Assembly (NCBI GenBank): GCA_003857395.1
Contig: RPRC01000134.1
Location: forward strand, 1-20,811
Reading direction: 5' to 3'
From: Geobacter sp.
Lineage (GTDB): Bacteria > Desulfobacterota > Desulfuromonadia > Geobacterales > Geobacteraceae
DNA: 20,811 nt
Positions within the stretch are counted from its first letter, which is position 1; each line of letters opens with the position of its first letter. Position numbers and translations under genes: made by a program. Positions 6,620-15,028 of the stretch are shown here, in pieces. Below the pieces are notes generated by a model, which was given only the letters and a program-made list of their open reading frames with translations, searched no databases and was not told the origin of the DNA.

Positions 6620-7463
6620 CGGTAGACTGTATCTCCAAACTGAAATTTTTTGTATCAACCAGCTTTTCTTCAAGTTCCTCGACAATCTCCGCAAGAAGTG
6701 GCTCGGTCATTCCGAGCATGTTCCAGGCTACCGGCTGCAGAGCAGGAACAAAAGGGTCGCCACTAAAACCAAACCCGCTGGCTTTGATGAGGACATCGGC
6801 AAAATGTACAACGGCAGTCTTGACCTGGTGACAGAAAGCGCCCGCCACATTATGGTGAAAAGTGATCGGTACTACCAGCTTTTCCGGTAGAAACCAGTTT
6901 TTGCCAAGCCAGCCCCCCACTTCTGAGTGATCGGTACCTAACATTTCCCGCTCCAATTCGTGCAGGGTAGATCCGCTCTCCGCGGTCTTCGCGAGCAGGA
7001 CGTCGTACTCATCCTGAAGCTTGAGCCGGACAATAACCTTTCCGATATCATGGAGAAGCGCGGCGGTGGCTATCTCTTCGCAGTCCGGGAGACTGAGTCG
7101 TTTGGCAATAATATTGGCTGCCACACCTGCGCCAAGAGAATGTTCCCAGAGCCCCAAGGCACTTTTCTCCATGATCTCGAAGATGGAAGAACTGAGTATG
7201 AGACTTTTTACAACATCTACCCCAAGCAGTATCATTGCATTGGAAATGGTCGCAACTCGATAAAAACCATAGGAAGGGGAGTTTGCAAGACGCAATATTC
7301 TGGCTGAGAGAACCTGGTCGGAAGAAACGAGACGGGCCATCTCCTGTATAGAAGATTTTTCGTTGTCAGCAAGAGAATTGAGTTTCGTTACGATACCTGG
7401 AAGTGTCGGCAACGTCCGGGTATCCATGATGAATTTTCTGATTTCAGCTCTCATGTCTTCCAC
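6603..7463 (-). CDS. HDOD domain signalling protein
   Basis: A 286-residue protein made almost entirely of one HDOD domain, a non-catalytic relative of HD-type phosphohydrolases used in signal transduction. Typical features are RTLPTLPGIVTKLNSLADNE at the start, QVLSARILRLANSPSYGF, the AMILLGVDVVKSLILS helix, and LLHDIGKVIV. The GTG at 7463 is preferred: GGGAG lies seven bases upstream, inside the end of the preceding gene, whose stop is only one base away, a sign of translational coupling. An ATG three codons downstream is the alternative. Its setting between a small regulatory protein and two GGDEF proteins suggests a shared signalling output; the target is unknown. Confidence 0.92.
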   Translation of the reverse strand: MEDMRAEIRKFIMDTRTLPTLPGIVTKLNSLADNEKSSIQEMARLVSSDQVLSARILRLANSPSYGFYRVATISNAMILLGVDVVKSLILSSSIFEIMEKSALGLWEHSLGAGVAANIIAKRLSLPDCEEIATAALLHDIGKVIVRLKLQDEYDVLLAKTAESGSTLHELEREMLGTDHSEVGGWLGKNWFLPEKLVVPITFHHNVAGAFCHQVKTAVVHFADVLIKASGFGFSGDPFVPALQPVAWNMLGMTEPLLAEIVEELEEKLVDTKNFSLEIQSTDETKT

Positions 7464-7464
7464 G

Positions 7465-7782
7465 TTACTCTCCCATGGAGTTGATTAGATATTTCCGGCA
7501 GATATCCTTCAAACTCCGAGTAAGCGGGTCTTGGGAAACGCGACTGAACCGATGGTCCAATTCCTGGAGTAAATCCTCCAGGGTTTTATCCCCTTCCATC
7601 CATATCGGATGTCCCTCCACGGTAATGGATTGAATGCCCATATTCCGTAAACGCTCGACAAGAGACTCAGTCAGTTCCATGCCCTTTCCACATATTGCCG
7701 GACCGGTTGGGTTTTCAGGACGGACGAGATCTTTGGCAAGCACCATGCCCGGTTTGGCAAGTGAAATAGGAATTCGCTGCAT
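7465..7782 (-). CDS. Small conserved protein with 'PGMVLAKD' motif, first gene of HDOD/GGDEF operon
   Basis: A 105-residue soluble protein. The pattern LAKPGMVLAKDLVRPEN...GKGMELTESLVERLRNMGIQSITVEG resembles the short N-terminal domain (DUF3391-like) found ahead of HD-GYP and HDOD domains. Here it is a separate protein directly upstream of an HDOD gene, so the two probably act together. I chose the ATG at 7782 (MQRIPISLAKPG) because TGAGG lies six bases before it; the ATG four codons upstream (7794) has no ribosome site. The C-terminal half is charged and helical with no recognised motif. No biochemical role can be assigned. Confidence 0.8.
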   Translation of the reverse strand: MQRIPISLAKPGMVLAKDLVRPENPTGPAICGKGMELTESLVERLRNMGIQSITVEGHPIWMEGDKTLEDLLQELDHRFSRVSQDPLTRSLKDICRKYLINSMGE

Positions 7783-8077
7783 GCAAAACCTCATCTACAG
7801 AAAAGAAGTATAAAATATTTTTTGTACTATGATACCCATGGCAAATCAACTTAAATTCGCCAGATCTTAGTCAGTTTCAAGTCACGTGCGTATTACTATC
7901 GCGAGACTGTGCAGAGTCATTATGGCCGGCTCATTGCCGAAAGAATACACGATTTAGTTATTATTCTAAAAAATGCAGATGCGTTGATAGTGGTTTCAGG
8001 TAATTAGGGAGGGAAAATAAGCAGAAGCCGAATTGAATATTCTCAGGTTACTCTTGAGGAGAGGAGAAGTTTGAAAA
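7783..8077. other. Gene-free stretch between the signalling operon and the ytxH terminator
   Basis: The left end is AT-rich (TATAAAATATTTTTTGTAC, about 7810-7828) and probably contains the minus-strand promoter of the four-gene operon, but I could not fix convincing -35/-10 boxes. A plus-strand frame stays open from 7855 to 8007 without a start codon and reads protein-like (RLIAERIHDLVIILKNADAL, then IVVSGN before TAG). It may be a gene remnant. No complete gene, tRNA or repeat is apparent. Confidence 0.5.
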
Positions 8078-8108
8078 AATCCGGTGCATATAAACTATGC
8101 ACCGGATT
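8078..8108 (-). terminator. Strong intrinsic terminator of the ytxH-like gene
   Basis: A perfect 13-base-pair stem: AATCCGGTGCATA (8078-8090) pairs with TATGCACCGGATT (8096-8108) around a five-base loop. On the minus strand the stem ends in a run of six T (GGATTTTTTC). It lies 17 bases after the stop codon of the minus-strand gene ending at 8125. Confidence 0.9.
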
Positions 8109-8124
8109 CGAAAAATACTTTCAG

Positions 8125-8370
8125 TCAGATCCAGCAATCGCCGCCTTCATAAACAAAGGCATCAGGTTTCGTCTTTGGACTGAGTTTGAACTTTGCCTCA
8201 CGGGCACATATCTTGATTTTTTCAACAGCCTCTTCCTTGATGTCCCCGATGTTATCGCGGATCTGGCGACCCGTTTTGGGACTGAGGAGAAGTGTCACAC
8301 CGGCAGCCAGTGCGGCTCCGGCAACAAATGCAGCAAAAGCAGTTGTTTCAGAATATTTTGTTTTTCCCAT
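8125..8370 (-). CDS. YtxH-like small membrane protein
   Basis: An 81-residue protein of the YtxH/gas-vesicle-GvpP-like family. A single membrane segment (about 11-29, alanine/glycine-rich) is followed by the family signature LLLSPKTGRQIRDNI and a charged amphipathic helix (EEAVEKIKI). I chose the ATG at 8370 (MGKTKYSE), which has GAGGA seven bases upstream; an in-frame ATG at 8427 adds 19 unconserved residues. Members are often stress-induced envelope proteins of unknown function. It stands alone between its own terminator and cydB. Confidence 0.85.
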   Translation of the reverse strand: MGKTKYSETTAFAAFVAGAALAAGVTLLLSPKTGRQIRDNIGDIKEEAVEKIKICAREAKFKLSPKTKPDAFVYEGGDCWI

Positions 8371-8592
8371 TTTCCGTTCCTCGCAAGCAAATAGTAACGG
8401 CTCTAAATTCTTACCGGTAACCATCAACCCAGACCGTAGCGGTGAATCCAGTCACCCACGAGTCAATCTGTTGGCGGTACCACGGAATCAGAAAAAGCCG
8501 TCTGGTTCTCTCGAAGACCCTGCCAATATAAGTGTCTCTATACATTTACCACATAACGAGGGAGATGAAAACCACTTGTAACTAAATTTACC

Positions 8593-8639
8593 AAAAAAAA
8601 CATTCCTTGAATTTCCCGGCCTGGTTCAGTAGGAATGTT
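8593..8639 (-). terminator. cydB terminator overlapping the coding end
   Basis: On the minus strand AACATTCCT (8639-8631) pairs with AGGAATGTT (8607-8599), followed by a run of eight T (8600-8593). The first arm lies inside the last cydB codons (EHSY), so the 3' end of the gene doubles as the terminator stem. The loop is long (23 bases) but GC-rich. Confidence 0.7.
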
Positions 8640-9654
8640 CGTCCTCCAGCACATCCTGCACTCCGACTTTTGCACGAAAAACCCGGTATACCCAGATTTT
8701 ATAAGCAATAACGATTGGAACAAATATCAGCGCAACCGCGGTCATAATCTTCAACGTGTACAGACTTGAAGAGGAGTTATAAATTGTAAGACTCGAGACC
8801 GGATCAATCGATGAGGGGATAAGATTAGGAAACAGGCCGATGATACCGGTAGCCACTACCAGCAGTATCGTCAGACAGGAAGCTGCAAAAGCGGTAAGCA
8901 GCTTGCCCTTTGCCGTACTGATTCGAATCATCAGCAACGTCGTGACCGCTAGAAGAGGTACGGCAAGAAGGAGCGGAACACTCAGATAATTGTCATACAG
9001 CTTGGTCGCAGGATAGGCGGCAGCCAGAAACAGTGCGGCGACAATCAAAAGTGCCGGCCAAAAGCGGTTGGCAGTGGCAAGTGCGCGGGCACTCAACTCA
9101 CCCTCGGTCTTGACCGTCAGGAAAAGAGCTCCATGAACAAGAAACAAGAGAATAAAAAGTGCTCCGGTAAGCAGACCAAAGGGATTTAGTAGTGATAGAA
9201 AAGAACCATGATAACCAGCGGCATCCATCGGCAACCCCTGGAAGATATTACCAAATGCTACACCAAAGAGAAGCGCCGGAAGGAAACTGGCAATTACGAT
9301 GGCCCAGTCCCAGACCCCTTTCCATTTATCGCTCTCCAGTTTTCCCCGAAACTCAAAACTTACACCTCGAACGATCAGCGAGAAGAGCAGAAGAAGCAAC
9401 GCGGTATAGAGATAACTGAACATCAGGGCATAGGTGGTGGGAAACGCAGCAAAGGTCGCTCCACCAGCTGTTACCAGCCAGACTTCGTTGCCGTCCCAAA
9501 CCGGGCCAAAGGTATTGATGACAACACGACGTTCGGTATCATTCCGGCCAAGGAATCGGTGCAGCATCCCGGCGCCGAGCACAAACCCGTCCAACATGAA
9601 ATAGACTGACCAGAGAACCCCCCAAAGAACGAACCAGATAATCTGAAATTCCAT
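8626..9654 (-). CDS. cydB: Cytochrome bd-type quinol oxidase subunit II
   Basis: Partner of CydA in the membrane bd oxidase that reduces O2 to water with high affinity using quinol. The 342-residue product has about eight hydrophobic segments. Family features are WFVLWGVLWSVYFMLDGFVLG, the FGPVWDGNEVWLV motif and RGVSFEFRGK. The ATG at 9654 has a full AAGGAGG Shine-Dalgarno that is the end of cydA (stop one base upstream), so the two subunits are translationally coupled. No short cydX-like frame follows before the terminator. In an anaerobe the likely role is O2 scavenging and tolerance to microaerobic exposure. Confidence 0.96.
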   Translation of the reverse strand: MEFQIIWFVLWGVLWSVYFMLDGFVLGAGMLHRFLGRNDTERRVVINTFGPVWDGNEVWLVTAGGATFAAFPTTYALMFSYLYTALLLLLFSLIVRGVSFEFRGKLESDKWKGVWDWAIVIASFLPALLFGVAFGNIFQGLPMDAAGYHGSFLSLLNPFGLLTGALFILLFLVHGALFLTVKTEGELSARALATANRFWPALLIVAALFLAAAYPATKLYDNYLSVPLLLAVPLLAVTTLLMIRISTAKGKLLTAFAASCLTILLVVATGIIGLFPNLIPSSIDPVSSLTIYNSSSSLYTLKIMTAVALIFVPIVIAYKIWVYRVFRAKVGVQDVLEDEHSY

Positions 9655-9655
9655 T

Positions 9656-11005
9656 TCATGCCTCCTTACGTGCAGATTGAATCAGGGAGGACGCATCCGC
9701 GTCCGGACCCTTTCTGGCATATTTCGCCAGCAGGAAGATATCGATACAACCCAGAAAGCCATAGAGCAGAGTAAAACCAACCAAAGAACCGGTCACCTGA
9801 GCAACACTAATTGAAGTCGAAACCGCATCCGACGTCCTCAGAACATTATAGACAATCCAGGGCTGCCTCCCCACCTCCGCGACAATCCAGCCGAGCTGGT
9901 TTGCAAGATAGGGAATCGGGAGGGAATAAACCATTATTCGCAATAAAAGCGTGTGCTTCTCGATAGTCCCCCTCCAGGAAACAAAGACCGCCATAATCGC
10001 AAGGAAAGTTAGAAAAAACCCCATCCCCACCATGGCTCTAAAACTGAGAAATACCGGAAGCACAGGCGGTCGATCTTCCTTGGGAAACTCCTTTATTCCT
10101 TTCACCACGGCATCAGTCCGGTGATATGCGAGGTAACTGAGTAACTTTGGGATAGTCAGAGATTCAACATGGTTTCGCTCATTTTCCGAATCAGGCCATG
10201 TAACCAGATTCATCCCGGCACCGGCCTTGGTCTCCCACATTGATTCCATGGCAGCGAACTTGACGGGCTGTGCATCTGCAACCACGACGGCAGTGTAATC
10301 TCCCGATAGTAAGACAAGAAAGATAGAAATCAATCCAAAAACCGCTCCCATCCGGAACGACGATTTGAAGAATTCAGGCTTGCTGTTCCGCAACAGATGC
10401 CAAGCCGATATGCCCATCACGAAAAAGGCTGCCACCACGTAGCCGGAAACAACGGTGTGGGCAAACTTCAGCAATCCGTACGGATTGGTAAGCAACGCCA
10501 GAAAATCTACCATCTCTGCCCGGCCGTTTCGCAGGACAAACCCAACCGGGTGTTGCATCCAGCCGTTGGCCAGCAGTATCCAGAGTGCCGAAAGGGTAGA
10601 AGCAAAGGCAACGAGCCATATGGAAATAACGTGCATTCTCTTTGACAGCTTGTTCCAACCGAAGACCCAGACTCCGATGAATACCGATTCCAGGAAAAAT
10701 GCCAGGGTGGCCTCTATGGCTAAAGGCGCGCCGAAGATATCGCCCACATAGCGTGAGTATTCCGCCCAATTCATTCCGAACTGAAACTCAAGCGTAATGC
10801 CGGTCACGACACCCAGGGCAAAGTTGATGAGAAACAGCTTGCCCCAGAACTTTGCCATTCCCAGGTAGAGTTCGTTTCCTGTCCTGACATAACGTGTCTC
10901 CATGATGGCGACCAAGATGGAAAGCCCGAGCGTCAACGGCACGAAAATGAAATGGAACATACTGGTAACGGCGAACTGTAACCTGCTTAACTCCACCACA
11001 TCCAT
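9656..11005 (-). CDS. cydA: Cytochrome bd-type quinol oxidase subunit I (short Q-loop)
   Basis: Catalytic subunit carrying hemes b558, b595 and d. Heme and proton-path residues sit where expected: His18, Glu98 and Glu106, His183, and the Met in FRAMVG. The quinol-binding Q-loop keeps the QPVKFAAMESMW lysine/glutamate motif, and GRQPWIVYNVLRT follows. At 449 residues it is shorter than the 522-residue E. coli protein and belongs to the short Q-loop type. The ATG at 11005 has AGGAGG upstream. It lies 214 bases downstream of the rrf2 regulator gene on the same strand, suggesting co-transcription or local control. Confidence 0.96.
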   Translation of the reverse strand: MDVVELSRLQFAVTSMFHFIFVPLTLGLSILVAIMETRYVRTGNELYLGMAKFWGKLFLINFALGVVTGITLEFQFGMNWAEYSRYVGDIFGAPLAIEATLAFFLESVFIGVWVFGWNKLSKRMHVISIWLVAFASTLSALWILLANGWMQHPVGFVLRNGRAEMVDFLALLTNPYGLLKFAHTVVSGYVVAAFFVMGISAWHLLRNSKPEFFKSSFRMGAVFGLISIFLVLLSGDYTAVVVADAQPVKFAAMESMWETKAGAGMNLVTWPDSENERNHVESLTIPKLLSYLAYHRTDAVVKGIKEFPKEDRPPVLPVFLSFRAMVGMGFFLTFLAIMAVFVSWRGTIEKHTLLLRIMVYSLPIPYLANQLGWIVAEVGRQPWIVYNVLRTSDAVSTSISVAQVTGSLVGFTLLYGFLGCIDIFLLAKYARKGPDADASSLIQSARKEA

Positions 11006-11165
11006 TCTTCACCCTCCTTTTCCGGTTGCCCGGCTTTTACTGTGTGCATCCAAAACTACTATTTCACCATCACACTATCGTATGCGACTCGAGTTACGAA
11101 CTACTCCCCCTTACCGGCATACCTGGTAAAGTCGGATCAGTTCGACAGAACAAAGCTCAATCTGA

Positions 11166-11198
11166 ACTTATTATTCTCAATAATTAAACAAAGTTCAT
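11166..11198. promoter_or_regulatory. AT-rich inverted repeat between rrf2 and cydA, possible operator
   Basis: ATTATT-CTC-AATAAT is flanked by GAAC on the left and GTTC on the right. On the minus strand it reads ATTATTGAGAATAAT, resembling iron-regulator (Fur) or redox-regulator sites. It lies 161-193 bases upstream of the cydA start and just after the rrf2 stop. No good promoter boxes were found beside it. Confidence 0.3.
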
Positions 11199-11219
11199 TG
11201 TGACCAGTATATTCATAAA

Positions 11220-11624
11220 TTAATCCCGGGCAAGATCTTCAATGGTAACCCCGTCAAGAATAGCGGCTGTTTGCTGCCTCACCCGTTCCCAGACGGGGTG
11301 CACTCTGCACGTACCATCTCTGTCACAGGCACCTTCGCTGATGAGACAACGGTTGGGCATAATAGGCCCCTCAACCGCTTCGACTACTTGAAGCAGCGTA
11401 ATTCGAGCCGCAGGTAGTGCGAGCATAAAACCGCCACCTGATCCCCGTGAGGAAGAAACGAGCCCCTTCTTGACAAAATCCTGGAGAATTTTTGCCAAGA
11501 AGGTCTTCGGCACATCGGATGCCGCTGCAATCTCACCAACCAGAGATACTTTCCCCTGTGGTTGCCGGGCAAGATAGAGAATGCCCCTGATTGCGTATTC
11601 ACCCTTGCGTGTCAGTCCCATCAT
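11220..11624 (-). CDS. Rrf2-family Fe-S transcriptional regulator
   Basis: A 134-residue winged-helix regulator of the Rrf2 family (IscR/NsrR/CymR relatives). The start MGLTRKGEYAIRGILYLA and the wing SSSRGSGGGFMLALP are typical. Cys93, Cys100 and Cys106 (C-x6-C-x5-C) fall where IscR- and NsrR-type proteins bind a [2Fe-2S] or [4Fe-4S] cluster, so it likely senses iron, O2, NO or redox state. The ATG at 11624 has AAGGTG five bases upstream; ATG at 11621 is an alternative. Its position directly before cydAB on the same strand makes that oxidase its most likely target, along with itself. The sensed signal cannot be told from sequence. Confidence 0.9.
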   Translation of the reverse strand: MMGLTRKGEYAIRGILYLARQPQGKVSLVGEIAAASDVPKTFLAKILQDFVKKGLVSSSRGSGGGFMLALPAARITLLQVVEAVEGPIMPNRCLISEGACDRDGTCRVHPVWERVRQQTAAILDGVTIEDLARD

Positions 11625-11653
11625 AACTACACCTTGTGGATCTTTTTTGTCCT

Positions 11654-11682
11654 TTTATAGCGCATGACCTAAGACCTGTCAA
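11654..11682 (-). promoter_or_regulatory. Near-consensus sigma70 promoter of rrf2(-cydAB)
   Basis: On the minus strand TTGACA (11682-11677), a 17-base spacer and TATAAA (11659-11654) lie 30 bases upstream of the rrf2 start codon. The spacer holds a direct repeat, GGTCTTAGGTC, which might be part of an autoregulatory operator. This is the best promoter in the window. Confidence 0.8.
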
Positions 11683-11709
11683 CGGGATTTTTGGATTATT
11701 TTATGATTA

Positions 11710-11862
11710 TTCCGCAAAAAGTCGCACTACCCGCGTGGGCAGAAATCCCGTCTGCTCAGAATTTTCCGAAATTATGGTATGTCCGCTTAGCTCCTTTGTG
11801 TAAGGTACTGCACGCAAGGCCCGGAAATGACGGATGTGACTTTTTAGCGACGTAGTGCGGAA
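11710..11862. repeat. Imperfect inverted repeat upstream of rrf2
   Basis: The left end TTCCGCAAAAAGTCGCAC (from 11710) and the right end, read on the other strand (TTCCGC, then an 11-base insert, then AAAAAGTCAC), are alike and inverted, about 153 bases end to end. An internal hairpin GGGCAGA/TCTGCTC lies at 11737-11757. It may be a decayed non-coding mobile element or a regulatory fold; no gene lies inside. This is the main content of the 268-base gap between rrf2 and dxs. Confidence 0.35.
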
Positions 11863-11892
11863 GCATTATACTTGACGATTAAGAATCGGCTC

Positions 11893-13767
11893 TCAGCAGA
11901 CCAGAAACTCCCGTATTTTCCGGGCAATCCCGTCTGCATCCAGACAGTACAGGGCTCGCAATTCCGCCTGCTCTCCCTGTTCGATGTATTTATCGGGGAA
12001 CCCCAGTCTCCTGACCTTTACCTCGTCAAGCCCCTCCTCTTCCAGCAACTCTAAAACAGCGGTACCAAAACCTCCTTCGAGGACATTCTCCTCGACTGTT
12101 ATGATAACTCCGGTCCGCTGAGCAAGTTCAAGAATCCTCTCACGATCCAGTGGCTTCACAAACCTGGCATTCATAACGGAAAGTGACAGGCCTTCCCCTG
12201 CAAGCCTTTCGGCGGCCGCAAGGGCCGGACTGACCATCGTTCCCACCGCAATAATTGCTCCCTGCATCCCCACCCTGAGAATTTCACCAGCGCCAATCGT
12301 CAGAGGAGCAGGTACCTGATCCAGCGGAACACCAAGCCCACTGCCGCGAGGGTAGCGTATCGCTATGGGACCGTCATGCTGAATGGCCGTTACAAGCATA
12401 TGGCGAAGCTCGTTTTCATCCTTTGGTACCATAACAATCATATTGGGGAAGGTACGCAGAAAGGAAAGGTCGAAAAGGCCATGATGTGTCGGCCCATCGT
12501 TACCAACCACTCCGGCCCGGTCAATTGCAAAGGTTACCGGCAGGTTTTGCAGACAGACATCAAATATCTCGTCATAGGCACGCTGAAGAAACGTTGAATA
12601 GATGGCGAAAACAGGTTTGAAACCCTCTGCAGCAAGACCGGCGGCAAAAGTAACGGCATGCTGCTCGGAAATGCCCACATCAAACAACCTCTCTGGAAAT
12701 TCACGGGCAAATCCGGAAAGGCCGGTCCCTTCTGGCATAGCCGCGGTGATGGCAATGACGCGCTCATCCTCGGCAGCGATCAGCTTCATTGTCTCGCCAA
12801 AGATTGCCGTATAGGAAGAAGGAGCCCCTTTTGAAGAGCGAGGTTTGCCGGTCTCTCGGTCAAAAGGCCCGATGCCGTGAAAGAGCGACGAATTCTCCTC
12901 GGCCGGCGGGTAGCCCTTTCCCTTCTTCGTCAGAACATGGATGAGAACGGCATTGTCAAACCGTTTCACACTCTCCAGGGTAGCGATGAGACGATCCAGG
13001 TTGTGGCCATCGATTGGTCCGATGTACTCAAAGCCGAATGCCTGAAAAAGCATACCAGGCGTAAAAAGTCCCTTGAGCGACTCTTCAGCCTTCCGGGCAA
13101 CATGAAGAACACTCTGTCCGACGCCGTCCAATCCCTCGAGAAAATTCTGCACATCCTTCTTGATGCGATGCACAAATTCATTGGTCATGGTCCGGCTTAA
13201 AAAATTCGAGAGAGCGCCCACATTCTCGGCAATTGACATTTCATTGTCGTTAAGAATGACAATCAGGTCCTTGTTCAAGTGGCCGGCATGATTAAGCCCC
13301 TCGAAAGCAAGACCACCGGTCATGGACCCATCGCCGATAACGGCAATGACTTTGCTGTTCTCATGCTTCAGATCACGAGCTGCTGCAAAACCGAGGGCTG
13401 CGGAAATAGAAGTGGACGAATGGCCCACACCAAAGGCGTCATGGGAAGATTCGCAACGTTTTGGGAAACCACTCAGTCCACCAAATTTGCGTAGCGTAGG
13501 AAACGTATCGCGACGCCCTGTGAGCAACTTGTGGGCGTAGGCCTGATGACCCACATCCCAGATAATCTTGTCGTGAGGGGTTGAAAAGACCTTATGCAGG
13601 GCAATCGTCAACTCCACGACTCCAAGGCTGGGAGCCAAATGTCCGCCGTTAGCTGCGCAGACATTGATGATCGTTTCACGGAGTTCTCCTGCCAGAAGCT
13701 CCATGTCCGCAAGAGTCAGCTTTTTCAGGTCATCCGGAGAATTGACGGAAGTAAGTATCTTTTTCAT
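11893..13767 (-). CDS. dxs: 1-deoxy-D-xylulose-5-phosphate synthase
   Basis: Thiamine-diphosphate enzyme that condenses pyruvate with glyceraldehyde-3-phosphate, the entry step of the methylerythritol-phosphate isoprenoid pathway. The 624-residue length is typical. His43 in GGHLAPSLG, the cofactor motif GDGSMTGG (145-152) with the following NDNEMSI, the [15 protein letters not shown] segment with the TPP-activating Glu, and FDLSFLR are all present. The ATG at 13767 overlaps the ispA stop codon (TGATG), so it is translated by coupling to ispA. It is the last gene of xseA-xseB-ispA-dxs. Confidence 0.97.
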   Translation of the reverse strand: MKKILTSVNSPDDLKKLTLADMELLAGELRETIINVCAANGGHLAPSLGVVELTIALHKVFSTPHDKIIWDVGHQAYAHKLLTGRRDTFPTLRKFGGLSGFPKRCESSHDAFGVGHSSTSISAALGFAAARDLKHENSKVIAVIGDGSMTGGLAFEGLNHAGHLNKDLIVILNDNEMSIAENVGALSNFLSRTMTNEFVHRIKKDVQNFLEGLDGVGQSVLHVARKAEESLKGLFTPGMLFQAFGFEYIGPIDGHNLDRLIATLESVKRFDNAVLIHVLTKKGKGYPPAEENSSLFHGIGPFDRETGKPRSSKGAPSSYTAIFGETMKLIAAEDERVIAITAAMPEGTGLSGFAREFPERLFDVGISEQHAVTFAAGLAAEGFKPVFAIYSTFLQRAYDEIFDVCLQNLPVTFAIDRAGVVGNDGPTHHGLFDLSFLRTFPNMIVMVPKDENELRHMLVTAIQHDGPIAIRYPRGSGLGVPLDQVPAPLTIGAGEILRVGMQGAIIAVGTMVSPALAAAERLAGEGLSLSVMNARFVKPLDRERILELAQRTGVIITVEENVLEGGFGTAVLELLEEEGLDEVKVRRLGFPDKYIEQGEQAELRALYCLDADGIARKIREFLVC

Positions 13768-14660
13768 CAGGATTTCCGCTTGACGATGTATTTGGCAATT
13801 TCCCTCAAGGGATCGGCCTTTTCGCCAAAACAGGACAGGGCCTCAATGGCGAAATCCACAAGTTCATCAGCCCTTCGTTTTGACTCGGCAAGACCTGTAA
13901 CCGCCGGGTATGTTGCCTTCCCCCTGGCCTGATCGCTACCAGCATCCTTGCCGATCTGCTCGGTGGTGCCTTCAATGTCGAGAATATCGTCGGCTATCTG
14001 GAAAGCGAGTCCTATGGCTTCGGCATAACGGGTAATTGACTCGAGTTCCTTGCCGTGAGCGCCGCCGACCAGGGCGCCACTCCTTACGGAAGCCTTGATC
14101 AGGGCACCAGTCTTATGGGTATGAATATAAAGGACGGTTGCCAGATCAATATCTGCCTTCCCTTCGCTCTCCATGTCGACCACCTGCCCCCCGATCATCC
14201 CACGAGAGCCGGAACAGACAGCCATCTCATGGATAACCTGTCGCATGACACCAGGATCAAGATCTTCCGAACAAACGGGATTACTTAAAAGAATGAATGC
14301 CTCAGTGAGGAGTGCATCGCCGGCAAGTATTGCAGTCGCCTCGCCAAAAACTTTATGATTGGTTGGATTGCCTCGGCGAAAATCGTCATCATCCATCGCC
14401 GGCAGATCATCATGGATTAAAGAATAGGTGTGGATCATTTCCATGGCACACGCCGCAGGCAGTGCCTTGCTGATATCCCCTCCAACCGCTTCGCAGGCCG
14501 CAAGTACAAGGATCGGACGAACCCTCTTTCCGCCGGCAAAAACTGAATATCGCATGGCTGAATGGATGGACAGAGGCAGCTCATTTTTCTGTGGAAGATG
14601 TTTTTCCAATGATTCATCAACCAGTTTTTGTTTTTCCTTCAAGTAACACTTTAAGTCCAT
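13767..14660 (-). CDS. ispA: Short-chain polyprenyl (farnesyl/geranylgeranyl) diphosphate synthase
   Basis: Trans-prenyltransferase that extends DMAPP with isopentenyl diphosphate, using the product of the pathway that dxs begins. The 297-residue protein has the first aspartate-rich motif DDLPAMD (84-90), followed by DDFRRG, GGKRVRP (43-49) for substrate phosphates, and the second motif DDILD (224-228). The His-Thr-Tyr-Ser-Leu-Ile-His stretch just before the first motif is typical of bacterial IspA. Chain length (C15 or C20) cannot be fixed from sequence alone. The ATG at 14660 has no strong Shine-Dalgarno, and it starts 24 bases after xseB. Confidence 0.95.
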   Translation of the reverse strand: MDLKCYLKEKQKLVDESLEKHLPQKNELPLSIHSAMRYSVFAGGKRVRPILVLAACEAVGGDISKALPAACAMEMIHTYSLIHDDLPAMDDDDFRRGNPTNHKVFGEATAILAGDALLTEAFILLSNPVCSEDLDPGVMRQVIHEMAVCSGSRGMIGGQVVDMESEGKADIDLATVLYIHTHKTGALIKASVRSGALVGGAHGKELESITRYAEAIGLAFQIADDILDIEGTTEQIGKDAGSDQARGKATYPAVTGLAESKRRADELVDFAIEALSCFGEKADPLREIAKYIVKRKS

Positions 14661-14684
14661 TTTTTTCTCGATTCGAATTGATTT

Positions 14685-14918
14685 TTACTGTTCTTCATCC
14701 AGGGAAAAATCCCTTTTCACAAAGGCACCGTCTTTCTGTTTCAGCAGGAGTTCCACCTTCTTCTCAGCTTCGTCAAGTTTCTTGACACAGAAGTTGGCGG
14801 AACGGACACCCTCTTCAAAAACCTTCAGCGACTCCTCAAGGGTAAGATCACCGCTTTCCAGTTTACGCACCGCCTCTTCCAGCTTTTTCAGGACCGTTTC
14901 AAATTTTTCAGCCGCCAT
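14685..14918 (-). CDS. xseB: Exonuclease VII small subunit
   Basis: A 77-residue helical protein that binds in multiple copies to the large subunit of exonuclease VII, a single-strand DNA exonuclease. The family signature FETVLKKLEEAVRKLESGDL followed by TLEESLKVFEEGV is complete, and the C-terminus is charged. The ATG at 14918 has GGGAGG about eleven bases upstream. It lies 110 bases downstream of xseA and directly before ispA, a common bacterial arrangement. Confidence 0.95.
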   Translation of the reverse strand: MAAEKFETVLKKLEEAVRKLESGDLTLEESLKVFEEGVRSANFCVKKLDEAEKKVELLLKQKDGAFVKRDFSLDEEQ

Positions 14919-14994
14919 ACCAGCAATTTCCTCCCGATACTGTTTTGAGCATTATACGGAATCCTCCCAGCCAGTCAAGAAAGACGGAGAATGA

Positions 14995-15017
14995 GGTTCA
15001 GGGTTCAGGGTTCGAGG
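14995..15017. repeat. GGTTCAG short tandem repeat in xseA-xseB gap
   Basis: Three 7-base units, GGTTCAG, GGTTCAG and the variant GGTTCGA, then GG, lie 12-34 bases after the xseA stop (as the minus strand reads). A related GGGTCAAGAACC follows. It is the only low-complexity tract in the isoprenoid/xse block. Confidence 0.7.
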
Positions 15018-15028
15018 CTCGACCAGGG

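Noticed and set aside
11880..11895. Hairpin GATTAAGAATC after dxs as a terminator
   Set aside because: The stem is only three to four pairs and there is no T-run on the minus strand.
15009..15016. GGTTCGAG as a tRNA T-loop
   Set aside because: No acceptor, D or anticodon arms surround it; it is part of a short tandem repeat.
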